From assembly GCF_008630935.1 (NCBI RefSeq), contig NZ_CP043908.1, positions 1,612,001 to 1,676,000 on the forward strand: a DNA stretch of 64,000 bases, in the 5' to 3' direction. This stretch comes from Thermodesulfobacterium sp. TA1. GTDB taxonomy: Bacteria > Desulfobacterota > Thermodesulfobacteria > Thermodesulfobacteriales > Thermodesulfobacteriaceae. A model generated the notes under the pieces. That model saw nothing but the letters and a program-made list of their open reading frames with translations. It made no database searches and was not told the DNA's origin. A program made the translations under genes and the position numbers. Shown here one piece after another: positions 25,618 through 34,203 of this stretch. Within the stretch, counting starts at the first letter, position 1, and each line of letters starts with the position of its first letter.

Positions 25618-28600
25618 GTTGAAACCTGCCCTACTTAAAAAGGGATTGCGACTTCATTTCTTACCTCCTCCTCCTTAAATTTTTTTGTTTTGTTGAAACC
25701 TGCCCTACTTAAAAAGGGATTGCGACTAGAAATTCTTATCTTAAATCTAAAGTTCCTGTTCTTGTTTATTGTTGAAACCTGCCCTACTTAAAAAGGGATT
25801 GCGACTCGACTTTGTATTTCATTTTTATTGTATTTAGTATTTCTGGTTGAAACCTGCCCTACTTAAAAAGGGATTGCGACACCTACTGGGGGCTTTAATT
25901 TTTTAAACCCCTAAAATGTTGAAACCTGCCCTACTTAAAAAGGGATTGCGACAAAAAGATTATTGATATTTGATATTTTAGAATTTTTGATGTTGAAACC
26001 TGCCCTACTTAAAAAGGGATTGCGACTTAGCAATAGTGCTTAGTGTTTGATTGGGTACAAAAGTTGAAACCTGCCCTACTTAAAAAGGGATTGCGACACA
26101 TAATAACCTTTCATTTTACACCTCCTCCTTTTTTTAGGTTGAAACCTGCCCTACTTAAAAAGGGATTGCGACACATAATAACCTTTCATTTTACACCTCC
26201 TCCTTTTTTTAGGTTGAAACCTGCCCTACTTAAAAAGGGATTGCGACTATATTTTTTATTTTTTTTTAATTTTTTTCAAGTCATTGTTGAAACCTGCCCT
26301 ACTTAAAAAGGGATTGCGACTCAATATTTCATTTATTGGTATTTCTATCTCTTTTATGTTGAAACCTGCCCTACTTAAAAAGGGATTGCGACCGAGTATT
26401 TCTTTTATTTTAAATAAATATGGATTATTGTTGAAACCTGCCCTACTTAAAAAGGGATTGCGACAATGGTATACTATACTTTTCTTTTTTTATTAGCTTA
26501 AAGGTTGAAACCTGCCCTACTTAAAAAGGGATTGCGACAAGCTTTTTTGATGTAAGACTTCATCTTTTGGGACTTTTCAGTGTTGAAACCTGCCCTACTT
26601 AAAAAGGGATTGCGACAAGTCTATATCTTTTAATATTACAAAATTATATTTTAATAGTTGAAACCTGCCCTACTTAAAAAGGGATTGCGACTAGATCTCT
26701 TCTATATACCATATACCAACCTAAACCATATATATGTTGAAACCTGCCCTACTTAAAAAGGGATTGCGACTTATATTTTTTATTCTTTTTATTTTTTATT
26801 TTTTAAAAGTTGAAACCTGCCCTACTTAAAAAGGGATTGCGACATTTAAACTTTTGATAAATTGATCATCTATTTCTATTTCAGGTTGAAACCTGCCCTA
26901 CTTAAAAAGGGATTGCGACATTATAAACAATAAAGCTTATCAAAAAGTTATCTAATTTGTTGAAACCTGCCCTACTTAAAAAGGGATTGCGACACTTTTT
27001 CTCAAAAGTTACGAAAAGAGAGTCTTTTAGTTGAAACCTGCCCTACTTAAAAAGGGATTGCGACGTAAAGAAAGCTTTTCATTTTATTGGCTTTCTCAAA
27101 GTTGAAACCTGCCCTACTTAAAAAGGGATTGCGACAAAAAACTATCAAGATATAACCATAACGGAGTAGCTAGTTGAAACCTGCCCTACTTAAAAAGGGA
27201 TTGCGACTAAAATCCTCTCATAACTTACCTCCTTTTTTTTTGATTTGTTGAAACCTGCCCTACTTAAAAAGGGATTGCGACTTTTCAGAAATCTTTTTAA
27301 CTCAAAGCTATTTAACCGGTTGAAACCTGCCCTACTTAAAAAGGGATTGCGACAATTTTTCTTTTTCTATTAGCATTTTTCAATCTCTATATTATTGTTG
27401 AAACCTGCCCTACTTAAAAAGGGATTGCGACTATCGAGGTTCAAAGTTCGATAAAGAAAGTCTTTCATCTGTTGAAACCTGCCCTACTTAAAAAGGGATT
27501 GCGACTTAAGGTTATTCAAGGTTTCAGGTTTAGTAAAAAGTTGAAACCTGCCCTACTTAAAAAGGGATTGCGACATTAAAAAAAGATTAAGAGGCAAGCT
27601 TAATGGCTTGCCTCTGTTGAAACCTGCCCTACTTAAAAAGGGATTGCGACATGTCTACACCTCCTCTTATTTTAATTTTTTTTATTTTTCTATTTGGGTT
27701 GAAACCTGCCCTACTTAAAAAGGGATTGCGACTGGTATAGACTTAATACAAGATTTTTTTAATATAGAAATGTTGAAACCTGCCCTACTTAAAAAGGGAT
27801 TGCGACCCATGTTATTTGCGGTATATATTAGTTTTAGATCTCTTCTATAGTTGAAACCTGCCCTACTTAAAAAGGGATTGCGACATTCAAAACTAAAATA
27901 TCTGTTATCTATTATCCTGTACAGTTGAAACCTGCCCTACTTAAAAAGGGATTGCGACTAATTAGAGATACATTATTTGTAAACTTTGAGAAAAGAGTTG
28001 AAACCTGCCCTACTTAAAAAGGGATTGCGACTGGCTTTTTTCGCTACCTTTTAATGATAGCCTTTTTTCAAAGCTTATGTTGAAACCTGCCCTACTTAAA
28101 AAGGGATTGCGACAATAAAATCCTTTCATTTTAAACCTCCTTTTTTTAGTTTGTTGAAACCTGCCCTACTTAAAAAGGGATTGCGACTTATGAATAAACT
28201 ACCATTAATTAAAATGTAAAATCCTTTGTTGAAACCTGCCCTACTTAAAAAGGGATTGCGACTAAAAAATAATTTTTCTTTTTCTATAATCATTTTTTAT
28301 ACCTGTTGAAACCTGCCCTACTTAAAAAGGGATTGCGACAAATAGTTTTTTTGCTATTTCAAAAAATATGTCGTTATTATCGGGTTGAAACCTGCCCTAC
28401 TTAAAAAGGGATTGCGACAAGACATTCTTGCATTAATTTAGAATAGTGACTAGCAGTAAGAGTTGAAACCTGCCCTACTTAAAAAGGGATTGCGACAAGT
28501 TGTTTAGTGGTAATATCTTTGTAAAGCATTATCATTTTTAGTTGAAACCTGCCCTACTTAAAAAGGGATTGCGACAAATAGTATCCTTTAATGTCAGAGA

Positions 28601-29408
28601 AATCATATCCACATGTTGAAACCTGCCCTACTTAAAAAGGGATTGCGACGCGGCTAGCTTCTTAGAGATAGAACATGCGAGAGACTATAAAGTTGAAACC
28701 TGCCCTACTTAAAAAGGGATTGCGACAAGTTGTTTAGTGGTAATATCTTTGTAAAGCATTATCATTTTTAGTTGAAACCTGCCCTACTTAAAAAGGGATT
28801 GCGACAAATAGTATCCTTTAATGTCAGAGAAATCATATCCACATGTTGAAACCTGCCCTACTTAAAAAGGGATTGCGACTCTTCCTGTAAAGTCTTCCTT
28901 ACTCTTAAATTTTCTTGTTGAAACCTGCCCTACTTAAAAAGGGATTGCGACAAAACCTTCCTTCCCTCTTCTTCCAGTCCTTCCATGATACGTGTTGAAA
29001 CCTGCCCTACTTAAAAAGGGATTGCGACCCCCCTTTTTTATCTTTTTTAGCAGCTTTTCTAGATTTTTTAAGTTGAAACCTGCCCTACTTAAAAAGGGAT
29101 TGCGACGCGAGAAAACATATCTTAAAAAAATTTGCTTTTCTTCTGGTTGAAACCTGCCCTACTTAAAAAGGGATTGCGACTAAAGGAGATATTATCATCT
29201 TAAAAATAATCCCAAACATGTTGAAACCTGCCCTACTTAAAAAGGGATTGCGACCTTAAGATTAAAGCTTTTCCTTCTTTGCTATAAGAATAATGTTGAA
29301 ACCTGCCCTACTTAAAAAGGGATTGCGACAAGTCTCTTTAGCCTTTTTTTCTAAATCCTGAATAATTTGTACAGTTGAAACCTGCCCTACTTAAAAAGGG
29401 ATTGCGAC
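25618..29408 (+). CRISPR. CRISPR array, 51 repeats left of the IS110 element
   Basis: Identical 35-nt repeats begin GTTGAAACCT and end GGGATTGCGAC, with an internal CCCT/AGGG stem. The first is at 25618-25652, the last before the element at 29374-29408. The 50 intact spacers are 34-47 nt, mostly 36-44. Spacer duplications: 26098-26137 equals 26173-26212; 28497-28540 equals 28727-28770; 28576-28614 equals 28806-28844. No repeat variants were seen in this part, so the array looks young or homogenised. The expected crRNA 5' tag is ATTGCGAC. Confidence 0.98.
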
Positions 29409-29506
29409 TTTTGCTTTTCCATTTTTTTATCTCCTCCTGCAATTTTTATGTTAAGGTTTGTTTAACACATTTTGTTTTGTATAATAAAACAAAAGCTTAT
29501 AAGTTA

Positions 29507-29640
29507 GAGAGGGACAGGGACTCCATTTTTGGTAGGCCTTTGAGCCTCTTAAGGAGTATGTCCCTCTGTCCCTCAACACCCGATAAGTTGGTTGGGCTAC
29601 CAAAGCCCCAGCTACTCGGGAGGATGGTGTGAGGGACAAA
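29507..29640 (+). ncRNA. Bridge-RNA-like structured region of the IS110 element
   Basis: Stem 1: GAGGGACAGGGACTCC (29509-29524) pairs with 29553-29574 (GGAGT, then TCCCTCTGTCCCTC), with an inner hairpin AGGC/GCCT at 29534-29547. Stem 2: ACACC (29576-29580) with GGTGT (29626-29630) and CCCGA (29579-29583) with TCGGG (29616-29620), enclosing a GGGCT/AGCCC hairpin at 29594-29608. It lies just 5' of the transposase gene, where IS110-group elements encode their guide (bridge) RNA. Target- and donor-binding loops cannot be assigned without the element ends. Confidence 0.7.
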
Positions 29641-29663
29641 AATCTTAAAAAGGAGGTAGCATC

Positions 29664-30863
29664 ATGACCCATTACATCGGTGTTGACATTTCTAAAGATA
29701 ACTTCCACTTCTGCATCCTTAACCATGAAGCTAAAACCCTCTCCTCCGGCAAACTCTCTATGTCTCTTCAAGGCTTCTCTGATTTCTTTAACCTTCTCAA
29801 AACCCTCTCTGACCCTATCGTTGTTATGGAATCCTCTGGTAGGTTCCACATCCCCCTTTACTGCTTCCTCGTTGAAAAAGATATCCAAACCTTCATCCTT
29901 AACCCTAAAATCGTCCACAGATTCTTTGAATTTATCTCCGCTAACAACCCCTCTAAATACGACACAAAAGATGCCAAAATCCTTGCACTCTTCGCTCTTA
30001 ATAACCCTGAATTCCTTAAATCCTATCCTGAAAACTCTGAACTCCGTAGTGCTTCTCGTCTTATCCAAAAACTTAAACATGAACTTGCTGAAGCTAAAAC
30101 TCAAATCAAATACGCCCTCACTGTTCTTTTCCCAGAAGCTGAAAAGCACTTTAATATTTACTCCCACTCCTTCCTTAACATACTCCTTAAATTCCCCTCT
30201 GCTAAAACCCTTAAAAAAGCTAAACCAAATGAAATTTCCGAAATTATTAAATCCTCTGTTCCTAAAGGTAAAACCCCTTCCTTTTCTCCCGATGAAGTCA
30301 TAAACCTTGCTAAAAACTCTATCGGGGTTGACAATCCTTATCTCTCTCAAACTCTTATCATCTACATCGAAAAACTCTTTTTCCTTGAGCCAAGAATAAA
30401 AAAGCTTGAAGAGATGCTTGTAGAGAAAATGGATGAAGACCAGCAAGAACAAATTAAGCTCATTTCCTCTATAAAAGGTATTTCCTCTAAACTTGCAAGT
30501 CTCTTTTTGGCTGAAATCAGAGACGTAAAAAGATTTTCTAATGCCAAAAAGCTCATAAAGTTTGCGGGCACAGACCCAGTAACAAAACAATCTGGTAAGT
30601 ATAAAGCTAAGATGAGCATATCTAAGCAAGGGTCGAGCTTTCTCAGAAATGTTCTTTTCCAGATGGCGGTAGGTGTAGTAAAATGGAATTTTTACTTCAG
30701 ATCCTATTTTATACGTAAGAAGAAAAACTTTGGCAGTTATAAGAAAGCTATGATAGCAGTTGTAAACAAACTTATAAGAGTTATCTATGCAATTTGTAGA
30801 AAAAAAACTTTCTTTAATCCTGCTTTTTCTAAGTTCCCTGTTCTGGAGGTCTCTCATGTTTAA
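29664..30863 (+). CDS. IS110-family transposase (DEDD/serine recombinase)
   Basis: A 399-residue transposase. The N-terminal RuvC-like DEDD domain shows Asp8 (GVDISKD), a Glu in VVMESSGR, and the Asp pair in SKYDTKDAKILA. The C-terminal Tnp domain has ISSIKGISSKLASLFLAEI, KLIKFAGTDPVTKQSGK, and the candidate catalytic serine in SKQGSSFLRNVL. AAAGGAGG lies before the ATG. The frame is full-length and uninterrupted, so the element may be active. The first half is unusually rich in C-ending codons compared with the second half and with the neighbouring cas genes, which fits a foreign origin. Confidence 0.93.
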   Translation: MTHYIGVDISKDNFHFCILNHEAKTLSSGKLSMSLQGFSDFFNLLKTLSDPIVVMESSGRFHIPLYCFLVEKDIQTFILNPKIVHRFFEFISANNPSKYDTKDAKILALFALNNPEFLKSYPENSELRSASRLIQKLKHELAEAKTQIKYALTVLFPEAEKHFNIYSHSFLNILLKFPSAKTLKKAKPNEISEIIKSSVPKGKTPSFSPDEVINLAKNSIGVDNPYLSQTLIIYIEKLFFLEPRIKKLEEMLVEKMDEDQQEQIKLISSIKGISSKLASLFLAEIRDVKRFSNAKKLIKFAGTDPVTKQSGKYKAKMSISKQGSSFLRNVLFQMAVGVVKWNFYFRSYFIRKKKNFGSYKKAMIAVVNKLIRVIYAICRKKTFFNPAFSKFPVLEVSHV

Positions 30864-30908
30864 TTCCTATTTTCTGATAGTTGACTCCTTTTAAATTTTT
30901 TTCTAATT

Positions 30909-30943
30909 GTTGAAACCTGCCCTACTTAAAAAGGGATTGCGAC
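30909..30943 (+). CRISPR. Terminal CRISPR repeat beyond the IS element
   Basis: A perfect 35-nt copy of the repeat lies alone to the right of the transposase gene, making 52 repeats in total. It is followed directly by TT and AGGGATTGC, a broken echo of the repeat 3' half, then unique sequence, which marks the array end. Confidence 0.96.
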
Positions 30944-31106
30944 TTAGGGATTGCAAACTTTTTCTTTTAAAGGTTTTCCGTAGATGTCTAAATGAAAGGA
31001 CTTAAGGCTTAAGCCTGTTTTAAAAAGGTTAAAATGGGGGTAAAAGAGTTGCAAAATTTTTAAGTCAGGCTATTATTTCTTTAAATCCTTTAAAAGGTGA
31101 GGCCTA

Positions 31107-31310
31107 ATGAACCATAATAAAATAGTAAACTTAGAAAACAAAACTAAATCCTTAGAAGATTTAAAACTTTCCCCTTTAGATGAGATTACTCTCAAAACCA
31201 CAAAAGAAATAGTCATTAAATTTATAGAAATGGGACGCTGTTCTCCCGCTACGTTTGAAGAAGTTTTTAGCCAAGTTTTCTCTGTGATAAAAAAAACCCT
31301 TACCAAATAA
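31107..31310 (+). CDS. Small conserved-looking protein of unknown function
   Basis: A 67-residue soluble, charged protein (TTKEIVIKFIEMGRCSPATFEEVFSQVF) with predicted helices. AAAGGTGAG precedes the ATG, and the gene ends 6 bp before the flavoprotein start, so the two are probably co-expressed. I cannot name the family. Confidence 0.65.
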   Translation: MNHNKIVNLENKTKSLEDLKLSPLDEITLKTTKEIVIKFIEMGRCSPATFEEVFSQVFSVIKKTLTK

Positions 31311-31316
31311 ATATAA

Positions 31317-31955
31317 ATGTATCTTCTTGCCGTCCATGCAAGCCCAAGAAAACAAGGCAATTCAGAAATCTTACTAAATTCCTTTTTATCAGGACTTAAC
31401 CCACCTAAAATAAACGCTGAAAAAATTAGATTAGCTGAGCTAAAGTTTATGCCCTGTATTGAATGTGGAGGTTGTGAAAAAGACGGAACCTGTATCTTAG
31501 AAGATGCCCTGACAGAGGTCTATTCTAAGGTGCTAAAAACTAATTTTTTGGTAATAGCAACCCCTATCTTTTTCTATACCTATCCTTCTTTTCTCCAAGC
31601 TTTTTTTGAAAGGTTTCAAGCTTTTTGGGTGTCTAAATATCTTCTTAAAAATCCTGCCCCCTCTCAAAAACCTAAAGGAATTCTTTTAGCTTTAGGGGCA
31701 ACCAAAGGAAAAAAAATTTTTGAATGCTTAGTAAGAAGTTTTAAGTATGTTCTTGATACGATAGACGGGGAATATATAGGAGGCATTTTTATAAGAGGGA
31801 TTGATAAAAAAGGAGAAATTTTAAACCACCCAGAGTTTTTAGAAAAAGCTAAGGTCTTAGGGCAAAAGGTTTGCCTTCTGGAAAAAAAAGACTTGGCTAA
31901 ACCAAAAGATGAGTTAGCACGTTTTTTAGGACTTAATTTAGACCCAGTTCCTTAG
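31317..31955 (+). CDS. Iron-sulfur flavoprotein, NADPH-dependent FMN reductase family
   Basis: A 212-residue flavodoxin-fold protein. The FMN phosphate loop is VHASPRKQGNSEILL. A compact cysteine motif CIECGGCEKDGTC follows, the CX2CX2CXnC arrangement of iron-sulfur flavoproteins. ATPIFFYTYPSFLQAFFERFQ fits the FMN-binding region. Likely electron transfer or oxidative-stress role. Its stop overlaps the convergent thiE stop by 4 bp. Confidence 0.83.
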   Translation: MYLLAVHASPRKQGNSEILLNSFLSGLNPPKINAEKIRLAELKFMPCIECGGCEKDGTCILEDALTEVYSKVLKTNFLVIATPIFFYTYPSFLQAFFERFQAFWVSKYLLKNPAPSQKPKGILLALGATKGKKIFECLVRSFKYVLDTIDGEYIGGIFIRGIDKKGEILNHPEFLEKAKVLGQKVCLLEKKDLAKPKDELARFLGLNLDPVP

Positions 31956-32578
31956 ACATAATTAAAAAGTTTAGCATAAGCTCTTGCTTTTTCTTCTATG
32001 TCCTCTGACTTCCAAAGGTCGCTTATCACTGCTATCATGTCTGCCCCTAATTTTACCAACTCATACGCCTGTTCTAAGGTTATTCCTCCTATTGCACAAA
32101 CAGGGATTTTTAAGATTTTTTTAGCCATGGGAATTATATTTTTATCTACTATCTTAGCGTTAGGTTTGGTAGGAGATGGATAAAAACTACCAAAAGCTAC
32201 GTAGGTAGCCCCTTGTTTTTCAGCCTCTACTGCTCTTTTTATGTCTCCATAGCAAGAAACCCCTATGATAGGACCTTTAAAAAACTTTTTAACCTCAGCA
32301 AGTGAGGCGTCGTCTTTTCCTATATGGACTCCATCGGCTGAAACACGAGCACCTAATTCTACCCTATCGTTAACGATAAAATAGGCGTTAAACTTATGAC
32401 AAAGTTTCTTTAATTCTAAAGCTAAGTATATTAAATTTTCTAAAGGTGTGGTCTTATCCCTAAGTTGAATAAACTTAGCCCCTCCTCTCAGGGCTTTTTC
32501 TACCATAAGAAAGACCTTTCCGTCTTGATAAGGAGTTAAGACCTCATCGGTTATCGCGTAAAAACCTCTTATGTCCAT
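31952..32578 (-). CDS. thiE: Thiamine-phosphate synthase
   Basis: Joins the pyrimidine and thiazole phosphates to make thiamine phosphate. The 208-residue TIM barrel shows FIQLRDK, FIVNDRVELGARVSADGVHIGKDD, GVSCYGD, FGSFYPSPTKPNA and CAIGGIT, all conserved in ThiE. It lies 4 bp downstream of the radical SAM gene. No TPP riboswitch is visible in that small gap. Confidence 0.92.
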   Translation of the reverse strand: MDIRGFYAITDEVLTPYQDGKVFLMVEKALRGGAKFIQLRDKTTPLENLIYLALELKKLCHKFNAYFIVNDRVELGARVSADGVHIGKDDASLAEVKKFFKGPIIGVSCYGDIKRAVEAEKQGATYVAFGSFYPSPTKPNAKIVDKNIIPMAKKILKIPVCAIGGITLEQAYELVKLGADMIAVISDLWKSEDIEEKARAYAKLFNYV

Positions 32579-32582
32579 AAAC

Positions 32583-33275
32583 CTAAAACCTTTTTATCAG
32601 AGAAACCTCAGGGAGTCTTTCTCTTAAAAACTCTGCTACCTTGTGGTAAAAACTCGGATTGACCGGACCAAGAGCTTCTTGTTTAAGGGTGTGTTCTGGC
32701 ACAAACTTTTGCAAAGCAATCCTTTTAAACCAAGATAAATAAGGCACCATCTCTTCTAAATCTTCTTCTGTTAAAAGGGGAGGATAAAGGGTAATCCTTA
32801 TTTCAACTTGGTCGGCAACCTCTTTTAACACCTTAAAAGTTTCTTCTACTAACCTAAAATCTCCTTCAAGTTCAAAATACCTTGCAGGGGAGGTTTTAAA
32901 ATCTACCGCCCAAAAATCTATCAATCTATCCTCTACCAAACTTTTAACCAACTCAGGCTGGCTTCCGTTGGTATCCAGTTTAACAGGAAGACCGGTCTCT
33001 ATCCGGATTTCTTCCACAAACCTTATCAACTTCTTACCCCAAAGAGTAGGCTCTCCTCCGGTAATAACCACCCCTTTGATAAACCCCTTTCTTCTTTTGA
33101 TTTCCTCTATAACCCAGGACTCAGGTAAATTTTTTAACTTTTTATATCTTTCAGGCAAAACCAAATCTATGTTATAACAAAAAGGACACCTAAAATTGCA
33201 ACCATACGTAAAAACCACCGAAGAAATCCTTCCAGGATAGTCTACCAGACTTGTACCTATAAACCCTTTAATCAT
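32583..33275 (-). CDS. Radical SAM activating enzyme, anaerobic ribonucleotide reductase type
   Basis: A 230-residue glycyl-radical activase-like enzyme. The radical SAM cluster motif CNFRCPFC has Cys26, Cys30 and Cys33; GGEPTLWG follows at about 73-80. The opening KGFIGTSLVDYPGRISSVVFTYGC is typical of the NrdG-like clade found in anaerobes. The partner reductase is not in the window. PflA-type activases share this architecture, so the exact substrate is uncertain. Confidence 0.85.
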   Translation of the reverse strand: MIKGFIGTSLVDYPGRISSVVFTYGCNFRCPFCYNIDLVLPERYKKLKNLPESWVIEEIKRRKGFIKGVVITGGEPTLWGKKLIRFVEEIRIETGLPVKLDTNGSQPELVKSLVEDRLIDFWAVDFKTSPARYFELEGDFRLVEETFKVLKEVADQVEIRITLYPPLLTEEDLEEMVPYLSWFKRIALQKFVPEHTLKQEALGPVNPSFYHKVAEFLRERLPEVSLIKRF

Positions 33276-33450
33276 TTTTTCCTCACCGCCATCCTAAATC
33301 TATCGAAAATATAAACCTTTATTAAAAATCAGGCAAGATATTAAATTTATGCTAAAGTAGAGCAAAAGACCTCTTGCTTTTGCCGGATAGAGAAATAAAA
33401 GCCTTTAAAGTAGGTTGACCTCTTTTTAATTAAATTATAAAATTTTAGCG

Positions 33451-34203
33451 ATGGTAGAGGTAATCTTTCTGGGGACTGCCGGTGGTCGTTATGTGGTTGC
33501 TAAACAGCTTAGGGCCTCAGCCGGAACGGTCATCAGGATTGATAACTCTTATCTTCTTCTTGACCCTGGTCCAGGAACTTTAGTTTACCTTGCTAAAAAG
33601 AGAATCCCGATAGAGAAAATCCAAACCATAGTGGTGTCTCATCAACATCTGGACCACTCGGCAGACTTAAACATAGTTGTTGACGCTGTTGTAGAAGGTG
33701 GTCTTAAAAAAAGAGGAAGTGTGTTTTTAACTGAAAGCACCTTAAACGAAGGGATTTTGCTGTCCTACCTTAAACCCTATCTTAAAAGATTAGAAATCTT
33801 GAGACCTCATACCGTTTACGAAGACCCGCCTTTTAGGTTAAAAACCACTTGTTTGCTTAGACATAATGCGGAAAACCACGGTCTGATTTTTTATTTACCA
33901 GAAGGCAAAACCATAGGTTTTCTCACCGATACGGCTTATTTTGAGGGACTGGCAGAAGAATTTTCTGAGGCTAACATACTGGTTATTAATACCGTAAGAT
34001 ATACCCCTAAGGAGGGGGTTTTACACCTTAGCATACCTGATGTAAAAAGGCTTTTAACCCAAATCAGGCCTGAAGAAGTTATCCTTACCCATTTTGGGAT
34101 GACCATGCTTAGGGCTAACCCTTTTAAAGTCGCCCAACAGCTAAGCCAAGAGTTAGGTTTACCCATCAAAGCTTGTTATGATGGAATGAGTCTTAAAATT
34201 TAA
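33451..34203 (+). CDS. MBL-fold metal-dependent hydrolase
   Basis: A 250-residue metallo-beta-lactamase-fold protein. HQHLDH gives His64, His66, Asp68 and His69; the opening VIFLGTAGGRYV and YLLLDPGPGTLVYL match ribonuclease Z-like and related hydrolases; LTHFGM ends the metal set. Function is open: tRNA 3' processing, phosphodiesterase or other. It converges on DUF763 with a 4-bp stop overlap. Confidence 0.83.
   Translation: MVEVIFLGTAGGRYVVAKQLRASAGTVIRIDNSYLLLDPGPGTLVYLAKKRIPIEKIQTIVVSHQHLDHSADLNIVVDAVVEGGLKKRGSVFLTESTLNEGILLSYLKPYLKRLEILRPHTVYEDPPFRLKTTCLLRHNAENHGLIFYLPEGKTIGFLTDTAYFEGLAEEFSEANILVINTVRYTPKEGVLHLSIPDVKRLLTQIRPEEVILTHFGMTMLRANPFKVAQQLSQELGLPIKACYDGMSLKI

Larger units (their letters stand above)
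29409..30908 (+). mobile_element. IS110-family insertion sequence inside the last spacer
   Basis: About 1.4 kb of element separates two perfect repeats that would normally be about 40 bp apart, so the element sits in a spacer. The given limits include the two spacer halves; exact ends cannot be set because IS110 elements usually lack terminal inverted repeats. It holds one transposase gene and a structured 5' non-coding region. The left spacer half (from 29409) resembles other start-codon-antisense spacers of this array, so it looks like genuine spacer DNA. Confidence 0.88.

Noticed and set aside
26043-26496. Open frames with repeated peptide LKPALLKKGLR inside the CRISPR array
   Set aside because: They are translations of the CRISPR repeats and spacers; no ribosome sites.
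29375-29632. Open frame over the last array repeat and the IS110 5' region
   Set aside because: It starts in a CRISPR repeat and runs through the structured RNA region; not a gene.
29451-30857. 468-codon open frame antisense to the IS110 transposase
   Set aside because: Shadow frame caused by the codon bias of the transposase gene; composition is Phe/Arg/Lys-rich and shows no domain.
31073-31360. Leftward 95-codon frame over the small protein at 31107
   Set aside because: Overlaps a better supported rightward gene with a ribosome site and operon context.
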